Source: Struthio camelus
Lineage: Eukaryota > Chordata > Aves > Struthioniformes > Struthionidae
DNA length: 64,000 bases
Direction: 5' to 3'
Assembly: GCF_040807025.1 (NCBI RefSeq)
Contig: NC_090952.1
Span: 27,215,068-27,279,067 of the forward strand
Shown: piece by piece, positions 1-13,539 of the stretch
Numbering within the stretch: the first letter of the stretch is position 1
How the letters are laid out: each line of letters opens with the position of its first letter
Notes under the pieces: generated by a model
Told to the model about the DNA's origin: nothing
The model's database searches: none
Seen by the model: the letters and a program-made list of their open reading frames with translations, nothing else
Program-made: the position numbers and the translations under genes

Positions 1-27
1 ATTGCATAATAAGGTTTGAGGTCTGTA

Positions 28-264
28 TCATTGGAACAGGTTGAACTGTTCGTCATGTTTGGTTTTCGGATCTGGACTCGGGTGAGGCAATCCGCAGAGT
101 TCCCAGCTGTCTTCCAGTTCCCTGCAGGACTGAATATTTAAGAATAGCAGAATACCTGCACATTTAGCATTGTGTTTGCCCTCTTCCTCCGCTTCCCTCG
201 CCTTCTGGGATAGGTTTACTTTGTTCTTCATGAAGTCTTCTGCTGTGATAATCGAAATGTGCAA
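28..264 (-). CDS. Possible terminal exon of an unrecognised minus-strand gene
   Basis: An open frame of up to 78 codons ends in TGA at the left window edge. Its composition looks protein-like: a charged stretch (KAREAEEEGK), then a hydrophobic patch, then a Pro/Lys-rich end finishing in FNLFQ. On the minus strand the frame is preceded by a plausible 3' splice site, ATTATCACAG followed by CAGAAGACTTC (around 235-245), so the real exon may start there rather than at the ATG at 264. I do not recognise the family and see no domain. It could equally be a chance open frame. No polyadenylation signal is visible because the window ends. Treat as a candidate only. Confidence 0.2.
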   Translation of the reverse strand: MHISIITAEDFMKNKVNLSQKAREAEEEGKHNAKCAGILLFLNIQSCRELEDSWELCGLPHPSPDPKTKHDEQFNLFQ

Positions 265-3200
265 AGTTGGTGGTACAGTATAACATTGTTCTTCACCAGC
301 TTCCTGCTGGCCAGGTTGTCCAGAGGTTGTCTGTGTTTTAAATAAAAAAGTTTGTATCTCTTTCCACCCTACTGTCTGTATGCAAGGCTTCAGTTACAGG
401 ATCATTTAGTCCAGTTTTGGGAGGAGCTTGGTTCTGTGGTGAATGACTTAAAAGTCTTGCTTGTGCACTTGACTCATACTCTTTTTCAGAAGTTACTAGC
501 CCTTAATATAGTCGCTTGCAGCATTAACAGAGTGACGATCCACACGGAGATACATCTTCGTGTGCTGAAGCCCTTGACAGCTTGCCGCTGGAGCTGCACT
601 TTCTGTCACCTTTCGGGAGGCATTTCAGCCACTTTTCTCAATGCGTGAGTTTGACAGCAGATGCAAGCCTGCAGCTGAAAAACAGAAAACTGTAATTATA
701 ATGCTGCATGGAGACATGGGTCTTAAAAAGCAAAACATACGTGAAAACTGGCAGGAGAGGAAGGGCTGTTTCTTTAGCAGAAGCCTTTTATTAGTGCTCT
801 TTGTGGTGGTCATTTCTTCACCCATCTAAGGGAAGGCCCGTGCCTTGCCCACGAGGGTAGGTGCAAAGCTACAGAGGAATAAAACAGAAAGAGAAAATGT
901 GTTTAACTGCTGTTACAGACCAGCTGTGCGTGCTGCACCCTCAGAACTCATCCCTGCTCCTGTTTACTTTCTATTGGTTTTCTGCAGCAATTCTTTCAAG
1001 CTGTGGATGCCCGACTCTGGCTTTTCCATCTGGAGGTCCCTTTTGCTTCCACTTTCTGTTTTGGTTGCTCCCATTGCTGAGCTGTGCAGCCAGCCCTACA
1101 GACGTGCTGCTGTGAGTGCTGCGCTTGCGTACATCACGCTTACAACGCTGTTAGGATGCTGTCCTCGTGAGTGGAAAAACTGTGCTCCCACCAATGCAGC
1201 CTGAAAGAACATCAGCCCATCTGAGAGTCTTCCTGTCCTAAGAGCTATGCAAAGATTTGCTGCCTTTCAATACACAATAGCCTTACTAATCATCAGCCGA
1301 AACACCGTACTTTAGATTCCCCCTGCTTAAAATAGTAAAGCAAGGCCTACTGTCACCTTCACGATGGCAACATCAGCTACCTTGCTGCCCTGTGTGTCCG
1401 GGAGTCCGCCTGACCCTGCACCCTAGGACTAGCTCTGTGCCACACTCAGCCACCTTCATTTCTTGGTTTGAGCTCTAGCTTTGTGGTTTGCCTCAGGGCT
1501 GGCTATTGGTTTCCCAGTCCTGATCACATTCAACTGCCCTCAACAGGTAATTCATACTGACTCAAACTTGCCATATTACCATTTTTCTCTTATTCCCCTC
1601 AACTTAAAGAAGAAATTAAGGTGGTTTCTGCTGGTCTGTCACAAAAGAAGTGAGCCAGAAAATCGAATTATACCTGTTCTTTCCAGAAAAGTCTTTCAGA
1701 AGGTGCCCACAATCGCCACAGCTATAACCAACCAAGAATTGCGAGATCTGAAGACCCTTTTCATTGCAAAGCTCCCACATAAGGAACTGGTGATTAGCTT
1801 TAGCGTGTCTTGCCGAAAAGAGGGAGCGCTACTTTTCAACCAGATGAACTAAGAGGAATACATAATTAGAATAGATATTCGTAACAAATCTCTGAGATCT
1901 GGGGCTATGACTACATTGCAGAAAGAAGTCTTTTTGTAAATGAGTAATATTAATCTGAGAAATTAACTTTTGCCATGAATTAGTACTACAGTTCTGAAAG
2001 GCAAGTCACAAAATGGTGGCCTTTCACCAAATTTGGTCTTTGGAGAAAAAGTGCTATTTCGGTTCCGTGAATGTTGAGCATATTTGAAGTCCTGGCAGTA
2101 ATTTTAATGGTTACTTAACAACCTCTCATTTGAGATGTAGGCACGATTGGTGTCTCCGTGTCCACCACTTCTAAAAGATGTCAACACTTAACAGCTACTG
2201 ATAGCAAAGTGGTGTGCCTTTTGAAGGTGGTTAAATTTTTAATTTAACTTTTAGAAGTAGGGTATAAATATAGATGACAATAGAGACAAATGGCCCATTT
2301 ATTCAACCCTTTTTACCACAAAACTATATGCATTATATTAAATTGGAGTTTCTCACAACTGCTTTTCCTAAGACTTTTCCTTAGCCATCTTGTTGATGTG
2401 AACTGCGGTCATTGCAACTGCCAGATATTGCTTGCCTGTAAACTAAATTCACTGCAGGTGGGCTTCAAAAATCGCTTGCCTAAGAAGCAGCTGATATTAT
2501 CTGAATCTGGGATAAAGTTGTCAGAAACAAACAAACAAAAAATAGATCAGATAAGTACAGAGGAAATTCAGATCTCTGCCCAAAGTTTCTGTTTATCTTT
2601 TGCTTCAACATTAAGTATTAGCCTACAGTTCTAAGGGAGCAAAAGTTTTAGGTACCAACCAAAGCACAGACGGTACATTTTTAAAGGCAAAATTAAAGGC
2701 TTATATCCTGCTGTTATCTGTGACATTTTTTCCTGTGCTTCATTACATCATGAACGGTTATTAATGAAGTTGCTTGATATACTTTTCAGTGCCATTCCAC
2801 CAAAACTTTGAAGTAGCTTTCTGTGAAAATGTAAAATCTACAAAAGGAAACCATTCTGAAGGGCAGCTTTTGTGCATTTGTTTGTATAGTTTCTCAAGTC
2901 ATACCATTGAGTAACCAGTCCAGTAAGATCGAGAAGTTTTTTGTGTTCACATTCTAGGAGCCACCACCTAACATAACCAGTAGAAGAAAATGGCTCCAGA
3001 AATGATCCCATTAAACTTCAGGAGTGATGATTAATAAGACGTAGTCAATTAGCCTTCTGTCCAAACAGTTTCCAATTCTTCTATTAATTCTCAGACCAGC
3101 CTCAGATGTAAAAAGCTGTACGATTAATTCCCGAAATGTGAGTAATCAGTTAGTCATGCAGGAAAACTAGTTGGTGAATACCTACGTGCTAGGTTTTATC

Positions 3201-6200
3201 AGCCACTAGTGGGTGACTTTGACCAAGTGCTTCGGTTTCTCGTTTGGTGGAAGTTTGTGGGCACGAGTAACTGAGAGGGGCTTGTGGATGTGATGAGAGT
3301 TTGGCAAGGTCTGTGACTCCTTTGCCACTTGCGAGGGTCTCTTTGTCACTGTTATTTCCTGGTGGAGACTTTCAAAACCAGCACACAATCTGCAAGAGGC
3401 CACTTGTTAACCCGTGAAATAGTTCCTGCAAACTGTGGCTGGTCAAAGCAAGTTCCTCCCTTCTCCTCCTCCCGAGTGGTCTGAAATAGTCTTACTGGTC
3501 TTAAGGATATGCTGAGTATAGGTGTACCCAGGCTAGGAGGAGGTAAACACAGGCAGAGGAGGTTATGATGTGATCTACCTGACAAATGGAGGAGACTGGT
3601 TTTAGCTGGGGAAGCGTTCGGATCTGCTTAGTGAGGTTTGGCATTTATAGCTGACGGAGAGACGTTGTCTTTCGTTACGATTTTCCGTAGTCGATGCTGG
3701 GGCACCCTGAAGAGGCATTCCCCTTCGCTGCGAAGGCAAGCACACAGCACGAGGCATCAGTGCTTCCCACCCAGAGGTCTTTACCTGCTTGCCTCAACCT
3801 GCTGACGCACCAGCCGAGGGCACCTGCATCCCTCCCTTGCAGCCATGGAGGGAAGGGGCCTCTGAACCCCGGGCGAAACAACTGCATGGGTAAGTTGCTC
3901 AGCTACGCCAACACTAGGAGCACTAAGACACATGTAGCTAGATATATTCAGTTATTCCCAGAGAACTGGGAATTCACCCTTGGCTTCATCTTAATTTCCC
4001 TGCTGTCTCGATAGCCCACTACCACTGTCCTCTGGGACGTGGGCACTCTGGCTGGCAGGCGACGATGGCCGGTAAGGAGCTGTGCGGGCTTTGCCTCGGG
4101 GTAATCATTGCCTTTCCACCCAGAATGTCTCAATTGACTGAGATTGCTCTAAACAACAAGGACCTCACATGACTTTGCACAAATGCAGTGCCCTGCCTCA
4201 CCCTCAGTACAGATGTCCTCATCCTGCAAACATATATGTGCTTAACTGGAACTATTTATGTCAGTAATGTTCGGGCTGGGCTACAGATAGGTGACGAGTA
4301 TGTACATGAGTGCTTGCAAGGACAAGGTCCTAAACCAGCATCACCCATCTCTTCCTTTCAAGGGCAGCCTTTTACAGGCCTGTCTTTCTTCTGAATTCCT
4401 GCCTGGCAGCTCCTCTCACCTAGTCAGGAAGGCTAACTCTTGCTCCTTTTCTTCCAGCTGGGTTATCTGGATGAACGGGGTGGGCAGATTTGCCCTTCCT
4501 TGCATCGCCGATCCTTAAGACACCCAAGGGTAGGACAGCATAGTGCAGCCCCAGCCCAGCTATCCTGTTCGCAGCCTGGTGCACGCGCGCGCAGGTCCAG
4601 GAGCCTCAGCATTTCCCCACGGCAGCCCAGTGCCTGCATTTCCCCGTCCCCACCGTCTACTGACTTTTCTGTAATACTGTCTTCCTCGCCTCGCATCTCG
4701 CGCAGCCGCACGGGAGCCACGGCGCGGGCCGGAGCGTGGACATGGCCTGAGGGTGCTGGGCAGCTCCCGCCCCTTTCCCCCCTTGCAGCACCATCCCTCC
4801 GTGTGCGCGGGGGTCTCCTGAAAGCCCCTGGAAAAAGGGCGAGAGGGCAGAGGGCTCACCCTGCTCGGAAAGGCTTCTACCAAACAACCTGTACTGAGCA
4901 AAAGTACAGCCATGTGAGAAACTGCACTCTGGAAATCCCAAGTAGTAACATTTCAAAGTGTGGTAGTTCAGCCAAACATGCTATGTAAAAACCAGCAGGT
5001 TGCTAAAAAAAGACTCAGAAAGAGGAAATTTTGTTTCACATACTGTGCACTCTTGTTTCTCTTCAGCTTACAGTGTTACAGGGTTTTTTTTTTTCTTTCT
5101 CTCTCTCTGTGATAACTGTGAGGCTCTCCTCATATACACTTCCTTTTCTTTCTGTACGCCTTTTTCCCTCTCTTTATTTTGCCAAAGCGATCCCATACGT
5201 AGCCAGGCACTTTATGACAGCTCCTCTTTTGCACTTAATAACTGAAAACCCTAGATAAGGTTTCTAGCCACTGTTTATAGCCAGAGTTTGCTTAAAGCTG
5301 GGCACATCTCATGGCAAATATTTCCCATTTGTTCAACAGCAATCTCTGCTTGCCAGGTAGACAAATGCAGGATTTGGGGATACGGGGGGCAGTTTATTTA
5401 TAAAACACCTATGAGCTTTTTAACTCTGCCATTTAAAAGACAAGCGCTCTCCCCAGCACACTGTTGGCCCTTTGCATCCATGTTGGAGCAGCTGAAGGAT
5501 TGACCCTAAGTGAGTAACGAGGCTCAGCAGAGTTTGGCAGCTGAGGGAGTTTATAACTGCAGTTTTCAGCCCAGGAAGCTCCTTAGCAAGCGCTGCAGTC
5601 CTTGCTCTGGGAAGGGAGGTGAGTGTCTCTGGCCGGGCAGCTACCCGAGCTTTGGCACAGGCTCTCCAGCAGGTCTGGGCTGTGTTTGTGAGCACCGACC
5701 CTCAGAAGTGGTAGCGTGGTGTCCCAGAGCTTGTTTTGGGGATATCGTGCCTTTGGGAAACACAGGGTGCTGCTGGACTCCTCCTTTCTCTGAGGGTGGG
5801 GTAAGGGATCAGCCCAGCCAGCCCCTGGGACTGGCCCTGGGGGTGCCGTGCTAGCAAGAGCAGTAACTGCTGGGCTACGCAAGCCAGAAGCGCACTGTGC
5901 GCCCGTGTGCAAGCACCCTATCTGCTGCTACTTGCGCTGTAAAAACCTACAAAGCATCTCTTAAGAGGAGGGGTGGACAGAGCAATAACTGGCTGTTGTG
6001 GTCAGCACTGATGCTTGTTTGCGGACTTACGTTTTGGTGTGAGGTTTGGGGTCCCTGCTGGTTGGAAAACCTCTCATTTGATTTTCTCACTTCTCTTCTA
6101 GAGCCTAAAATAGAAGAAGAATGGGCACAGTAGTAATTTCAAAGCTGTGCAGGCAAAGGCATTGCTGTGTTGCAGTTGTCCTGCATCCGGGCTCCTCCCC

Positions 6201-9200
6201 TAGTGCAGGCAACTAGGGCTATAGTGAAACGGGTGCTGGCCTGAAACCAGAGAAGGGTAACACGTCTTGGTGAAGTGAAATTCCTTCTTTCTGCATTACT
6301 TGAATTCTTTCAGCCCTGTTGTAGTGGAGATTACTACTACTAATAATAGGTACTTAAGAGGAATGATAGTTAGAAATATAAACAAATAATTACATAGGAC
6401 TATTTAAAAAAAAAAGTGAGTGAAGGATGAAGATTCTTCTCTTTAAGCTGTTTTCTGGTAGATTGTTGATTTTATATTGTGTTCCATAGATGGAAGAGGC
6501 AATTTTATCTCTTGCTATGCTGACGGTAGGAATTTCTCTCTACTACTACTTCAGCAGCATCTGCCCACCGAAGCCATGTTGGGTTTTGTCAAGTATTCTC
6601 AGCACCGTATGCGTATTGCCGTGTTTAAAACTTTGCTCAGCTTGGACTGAAACAGTGCGTGAAACCCATCATTCTGGTATTGCCCGACTGCTTTAACACA
6701 GACCTGATCCCTTTGGGGCTGTATCAGTGTTGTAGTATATCTGAGCCTTGGGTATCCATCCACTCCTGCAGCATCTTTCCTGCGCTAAGCACCATACATA
6801 TGTCAAGTTGCTAGACTATATCAGCTAATGCCCTTAGTGGAAGAGGATAGACTAGGAAATTTTGTGCTTTCTTTGTGGCTTAGACCTTAAAGCTGTTTTT
6901 TCATGCACCAATAATGAGGTGCATTGCCTTAATAATTCATGACTCTGCCTGTTAATATCCATGAAGTTGTAAACCTGAGGAGAAATTGCCACTGGGGAAA
7001 AGAAAAGGAAGTCTTTGCTTTAAAAGAAAGAGAAAGAAAGGGTTAGGTTTCTAATGTGGATGTTAGTCAGAACGAACAGCAGCACTGACAAGGAACACGC
7101 GTTCACCCCCGCGCAGAACTGGTGTGTCAGCCGAAGCGTGTGGCCTGTGGCTGTCCTCTGCCAATATACTGCCCTTCAGACAGCCGTGAAGCCATAGCTG
7201 CCTTGTCACCTGACAAGGTCCTTGTTCGGCCACTACCTCATGCACGGGTGCCAGAGGGAAAGTCCCTGGCGAGGGGGTGGGAGTCGGGCTGAAAACAGCA
7301 GCGAGCCTCGTTCCTTCCGCATGGAAAAATAGGTGCGTTACGCATGGGGTGGGCTTTCATTAAAATGCAAGGCTTTGCGAGTCATCCTTTGCGAAGCAGT
7401 AGGGATAGGAGTAGCTGTTTGATTTGGTTGCAGGTGCCCACTTGTCCCATGTATTTCCTGAGGTTACCTGAAGCACTAAGGTGATTAATGTTTCTCTCAA
7501 GAAAGAAGCAGTGAAACAGCCATGGTTTTATGTGTTGGTACTGTGGGGCCTTGGCACAGCTGAATGAAGCAATTTCTTTCTGCCTGTGTGCTTGTTACCT
7601 TCTCACGTGCTCGTTGTTATGGCACCTGCGTGTCTCCCTGTATTATGCCTGCTCTTTGCCTTGCCTGTGGTCCCTGAGTTTCCAACCTATATCCATGTTG
7701 ACTTGATGGGTTGGAGGAAGAAATCGGTTTTGGCTGTTGGGTAAATGTAGCGAGGTGCCAAAGCGTGTTCTCAGCACCTCTCCAGTGGGTTTCATGTGCC
7801 CATTTCCTCTTGCAAGATGTGGCTGGCTGATGCATACTGGCTAAGCTGGTGTTGTATGAGTGTCACTGAAGTGCTGGGAGACAAAAATATGTTGCCCAAG
7901 GATCTAAAGGTCTAATGAAGTCCAGACTCCTGGCAGTGTTTGGTGCTGCTGCTTCTCATGAGTCCAGTGCTGCTGAGGAGGCTTGTGCTTATGGGGGATC
8001 TCTGCTCCATGGGGTTGAGCTGTGGCCCCTGCAGCTGCACTTCTCAAACCCTGCAAGGCCAAGGAGGGCTTGTGCCCTGGGTAACCACCTTGTTCCGTCA
8101 AAAAGCTTTGACTGCATTTCTTCACCATCCGGTTCATGGCTGCAGCAAACTCTTCAGAGGGCAAAACTGGGATGTGGCTCAGGTCCTGCGCTCCGGCTCA
8201 AGCTACCATGCCAGGAGCTGCGTCCCCTTTGGTGGGTAATGCAACCTCTCCCGCTCGACCTGCACTGCCTCTGCTAGTTGCACTAGAGCTTGGCTTGGGA
8301 CGTAGACATGACCACGCCTGCCTTTTGGGACAGGCTGTTCCCAGGTTTCCCGGTGGGACGTGGGCCAGCGCTGCGAGGCACTGGGGCTGGTTATCCGTGA
8401 AACACTGTCACAGGCCTTTGGGACTTCTTTTGGAACGGATTTTTTTTTTTTAATTTCTTATTTGCATGCTGGGCAGCCCTGAGGACAGCCCCGCTGCAGC
8501 AATGGCGGGAAGGGAGCCGGGCCTTGGCATCAGCCTGCAGCGAGCTGCTACGTCAGAGGTGGCAGCAGCCTCATCAAAACAAGTGATTTTAGTGCTCCTT
8601 CTCGAGCAGAGGGTGTGCAGCTGAGTACCCGCTCCGCAGAGCGTCGCAGTGGGCCTTGCTCCTTGGGGCCCCTCCACAGGGCGAGACAGGTCAGTTTGGG
8701 ACCATTTAGCATCTTTGAAGGAGGTAACATCTCAACAGGCGTTGGGAGGAACGGTGCGGTGTTGGGTGCCATCCTGCTGCCCTGGGGATCTGCACTAGCG
8801 GGGTATCGGGGCAGCCCCAGAGAAAGGTGCGGGCACCCAGCGAAGCTGTGGGCTGAGCCCCAGGAAGGTTCCCACCGTCATGGATGAGTCTTCCCAACAC
8901 TGGGAATAGGCGCCGAGGTCCTTGCTCAAGCAGCGCTTGCACCGCAATTGGTTTGCTGACAGCCTCGCGAGAGAAGTGTTTGCAGTTGGGTTGTCGTAGG
9001 GGTTTTGGGGGGTGGAGGTGAGGGGGGGGTGCTCAGATTCCTGTGAGTTGTGCCGCTGTGACAGGCGGGTCAGCACCGAGCACGGAGCCGGCCCGGTCTG
9101 TGGCCGGCACTTCCCGGGAACGTTTGCAGCGCGTGCGAGTCAGGCAAGTTGGAAGCAGGGGAAACGAGGGGAATTTCAGCTGAATAAATTCCGTGAATAT

Positions 9201-12200
9201 GCAAGAAAGAAAATAAACGCTGGCATTTAATCCCGTTTGAAGTGCACTACTTCTGCTCTTTAATTATTTGCCAAAGCTTTTGTCTGCCCTGGACAAAAAA
9301 GGAAAAAGTGAGCACCTGCGCAGCAGGGTTTAGGTATGAGTCCAACCCACGTGCCCTTCTCCTTTCCCCTTCATTGAGAGGCGCGATGGCCGTGTTAAAG
9401 TGAGCAGTAACTAGTGTTAAAGCAGGGAGCTTCCTGCCCAGGCCATTCATTTCACGCTCTTGGCCGCAAGCGTTGCCACGTGCTTCATGGCCCTGAGTCT
9501 ACGTTTCAGGGAGCACAGCGTCAGTCTTCCTGCTCCTTCTCCCCCCCGTGGCCGCACCTCACACTTTGCTGTCGGATCCACCGCAGCAGTATCTGGGAGA
9601 GAAGCAGGAGCCTGCTGAGGCTGAGAAGGGAAAGTTTTACTTTGTGCTTGGAAATCTCTGGAAAGCTGAGAGTGAGAAGGGACCTTTTTTCTTTCCAGTT
9701 TTGGCAATTGAGTGGAAAATAGCCAGTGAAAAGTTAGTGTGTTTGACAGGGCATTGACTTTTGCAAGGAACAGACCATTTAATGAGGTCCCTGAGAGAGC
9801 TGTAATTAGGCATATTGAAGTAAGACCTTAAGTAATGAGTAACTTAGATATCTACACCCTTGCTAAGATGGTTTGTTTTTTTTAAAGTCCACATCTTAGA
9901 GTCCCTTTTAGAAGGCACCTGTCAGCGAGTGACCGCTCTTCTTTATGGCAGCTGTGGGATTTGCAAAGGTTAAGAATAGCCTTAATCATTATTTTTCTTA
10001 AATATAGCTTCTTGACAGTCACATAACAGCAGTAGACAATATGATTTGAAACTTCATAGCTGGATTTTAATGTAAAACTCCCCCAATTTTTCTTACTGTG
10101 ATACACAGACCGCCTCACAGACATCTACCGACACAGCCTCTTCTGAAAAATGGAGCGCACCCTCACTCTTGGTAACTTCCTGAGTACTGAAACGCCCTGC
10201 TTGGCATGGACTTCTGCTTTTATTTCTTTCCTTGAAGATTTATGGAAGTCAACAGTTAATTCTCCCTCCTGTCTTCCACTCTGAAAATAGCTCCCTTGTC
10301 TCCCCTTATCATTTCTAATGCCAGTAGGAAGAAGCAGGAAAAGCCATGTTACAATATTCAGAAGAGTGCCATTCAAACTTCTTAAAAGCTAAATCAAAGA
10401 TAACCACGGGGTAGGGGGGGAAAAAACCCCTAGTGGTCCTACCTTTGCGATCTCTCCCGGCTGTGGCTCTGCAGGCTTCTGCTCCAAGGGTCGCGCTGGA
10501 AAGCGTGGCGCCGCTCAGCAGCGGCAGCTTCCCTCTCCCGTCTCGATGCACAAACCAAAAGCGCAACCGCTGGGAGCCTTGGGGCGCGCCGGAGCAGCGC
10601 GGCAGGCGTCTGCGCGGTGCTCGCGGCCCATGCACTTCCCTTCGCCCGTGGGCAGCGCCCTCGCAGCCTGCTGACGAGGAGCTGGTCCCGTGCGCGGCGT
10701 CCCGTGGCAGGGGAAGTGGGGCCACGGCTCTTCGTGGGCGGCTTTATTTTCTGCTCGTCATGTCGGCGGGTAAGACCTGGACCTGAGTTTTGGGGAAGAG
10801 AGGTGTTTAAGCAATCCGTTTCAGTGTGTGTTGGTAAATCCTGCCTCAGCGCAGAGATGCACAGATGTTTGCTGTAGTGGCCGCCACTGCCATGTCCTCC
10901 CCAGGGGCTGGAGATGCCCAGCAGCACCTGGACAACACTGGCCAAAATCAGGGCCAGCTCTTGGGGATGAAAGGATGCCTCTAGGCAAATATCTTCTTTC
11001 AGAGACCTCTTTTTGCTAAGTGAACAGAGCTGGAGAGGCTTAATAAAACGCCTCTGTTTTCAGTGTTTTTCTTTCTTCCATCTGCTTTATTCCCTCCATG
11101 AGATTATTTCAGTCTTTTTTAGCTCAACATTGTGACTTTCTGTCATTCTCTCTCCTTTCCCTGGTTTCACTTTCTGTCCTCTTCCATTCCCAGTGTAACT
11201 CTTGCATTCTTCCCTCTCTGCTGGCTTGCCCACCCCTGCCTCCCCATTTCCTTCTACCTCTCTTGGTGGTCATGGGGGACCTTTCTCCTGGGCTCTTCCT
11301 GCTGGATAGCAAGGGACCGTGTGATGTAGGCTTTCCGCTGGCTCCTCCAAGTCCTGCTCCCCTTCGCTGTTCATGCTGGATGAGGGTTGCCTTCCACTGG
11401 ACCTTGCCCTTTAGTGATGGGAAATGTGTGATTCGGCCCGTGAGCGTTCCTCTGCTCCACGCTGGACCTGGTCATGGTGCCTGCACAGCCCCAGCACTCC
11501 TGCTCCACTGGGATTGCTCCTCGTTGTGCGGGAAGGCCTCGATCAGGAGGGAGCATGGTTGTAGGCCCCTCTTTGAATCCCACCACCAAAAGCAGACCCT
11601 GCGAGCAGGATGGATCGGCAACGGTTGGGGTGCCAGGACAGTCACTGGCGCGTCCCTGAGGTTGTTGGTTCGTTCCCTGGAGTCCTCAAGCAAAGGAAAC
11701 GAGGCCATCAAGAGGCAACTTCAGCCGCTGTTTTGGGGTGTTTTTTCTTTTTAGGCCTCCCTGGGCAGTCTGCTACCTTATTTGGCTTTCCAGTGGCCAA
11801 AGGAAACTTGCATTACTGATGACTAAATGTGGAACTTCTACACATTTTTAATGTGGAAATGCAGACACATTTGCCCACCCAACTTGTACTTGAGTGATCT
11901 TTTTCCCTTGTTTGTGACAATATAGAAACTGAAGATCTGAAATGACACGAGCAGAATAAAAGTGTATATTAGTTGCAATTAAGTCTTCTGTGCTTGGCCC
12001 TGGGTGGATCTATTTTAGGGTCAAAGGGTAAAGCTGTAGGGAAGTGCTCCATTACACCGACCTTGGCAGAACTATCTCAGGGTTGCATCTCACCCACTGT
12101 TAACCTCACTGCTAACTGCTTCTGAGTCCCTGTTTGACGTGGAGCTGCAGCTTGTCCAGAGAGCAGCTGCAGACTACCCAGATGCAAGAAGGATTTCTTT

Positions 12201-13539
12201 GCAACTTCATGTTAAAATGACAGCACCTGTAACATCCAGACTAAATGTGTCCTAGAGGCTGGAATGGAAATAGCATTTATTTCTGCCGGGTCTGGGTTTG
12301 CAAGGAACCTGTGTATCAGGCCAAGTTCTGCTGGTGCCGGATCTTGTTGGGAAACGGCAAGGTAATACGTAGGTGTATTAGGTGATTCTCTGAGCTGTGT
12401 CTGCTTCTGACACAACATAATCAATACTCCTTTCACTTGATCTACTAACTGGGCAATGGAGAAGTCTTTTTATTATTATTGTTTGTTGTTCTTTTAATCC
12501 TGGAGAAGATCTGAAAATATTTAGGATAATGCAGACATTCCTATTTTGAGTTCCTGTGGATGTATTTTTGTAAGCTTTTAAAGTGACTAATGAGGGTGGT
12601 TGACCAGCAGCATGCTACACATAGGCATCTCCTTGGCTCTTGCATCTTCCTTACAGAGAAGTAGCAAGTGCCAGCCCTTACTTTGGGTAAATGGTGCCAG
12701 GGTGAAAAATAGGGCAGCTGCTCCAGTACTGAAATCTCCCTGCTAATAAAAGTAGTATGCCTGGGACAAAATGAGCCTTTGGGGGGTCAAAGTTACGTAA
12801 GTGCAGGCCCAAACAGCTCAAGTCCTAGGCTAGGAGTATATGAAATGCAAACTCCTTGTGGGTCAACAGAGGTTGGAGCAGACCTGTGTGGCCAAGACCT
12901 GTCCTCCAGGGTGGAACTGGAGTGGGGAGGCGGGGGGAGCACAAGGAATCCAAACTTCCGATTTTCAAAGATCTGTCATACTGGGATGGGTCCCAGCCAC
13001 TTCGTGTCTGTTTTTTCCCCAGAGTTTACAGGTGCAGAGTGCCAGTATGAACCATGATCATCCCTGGGCTTAGCAGAGACTGATGCTGCTGGGCTGGGTG
13101 CATGAGAAGGGGCCGGTGGACGCCTCTGCAGGGTCTGGGGCAGGTGCCCGGTCTCCCCGGCAGCACGGGGCCCTCTGTGCCCAGCCCTTGCGTGGGCTCT
13201 GGTCTCCTTCTGAAGAGTTGCACCAAAACGTGACCCAGTTCTGGCTTCCCTCCAAAGAGCGAGGCTCTTGGAGGTAAGGTGGTTAGGTTGTTCTCCAGCA
13301 AATTTCTGCAGCTCATATGAGGCAAATGAGGGCCACAACCAAAGATTTCTCCCTTCTAAATGAACGCTCGTGCTACAAAATCGTGCTGGTTGTGTTATCC
13401 CATCTCTTACCCGAGGCCCCTTGGTGAGATGAGGAGCAGCTTCCCCGGGGTTAGTTAGCCGAGTATTGATTTGCCCAAGAAAAGTGCAGGATTTTGGTTA
13501 ATCCCAGTCAGCAGGGGGCAGGGTAGGACACCCTATTGG
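265..13539. other. Non-coding stretch, no supported gene
   Basis: No open frame here resembles a known protein. Frames are short, overlap on both strands and lack family motifs. Composition varies: AT-rich background over about 1.2-3.2 kb, mixed sequence with small GC/CpG-rich patches at about 4.56-4.75 kb, 8.46-9.15 kb and 10.43-10.74 kb, and a pyrimidine-rich strip at about 11.05-11.30 kb. Short simple tracts occur at 5081-5110 (T then CT) and 7025-7040 (GAAA-like). Small exons of a spliced gene or a lncRNA cannot be excluded by eye. Confidence 0.6.

Noticed and set aside
11098-11754. A 218-codon plus-strand frame
   Set aside because: Low-complexity Leu/Pro/Ser-rich translation of a pyrimidine-rich strip, with overlapping open frames on the other strand.
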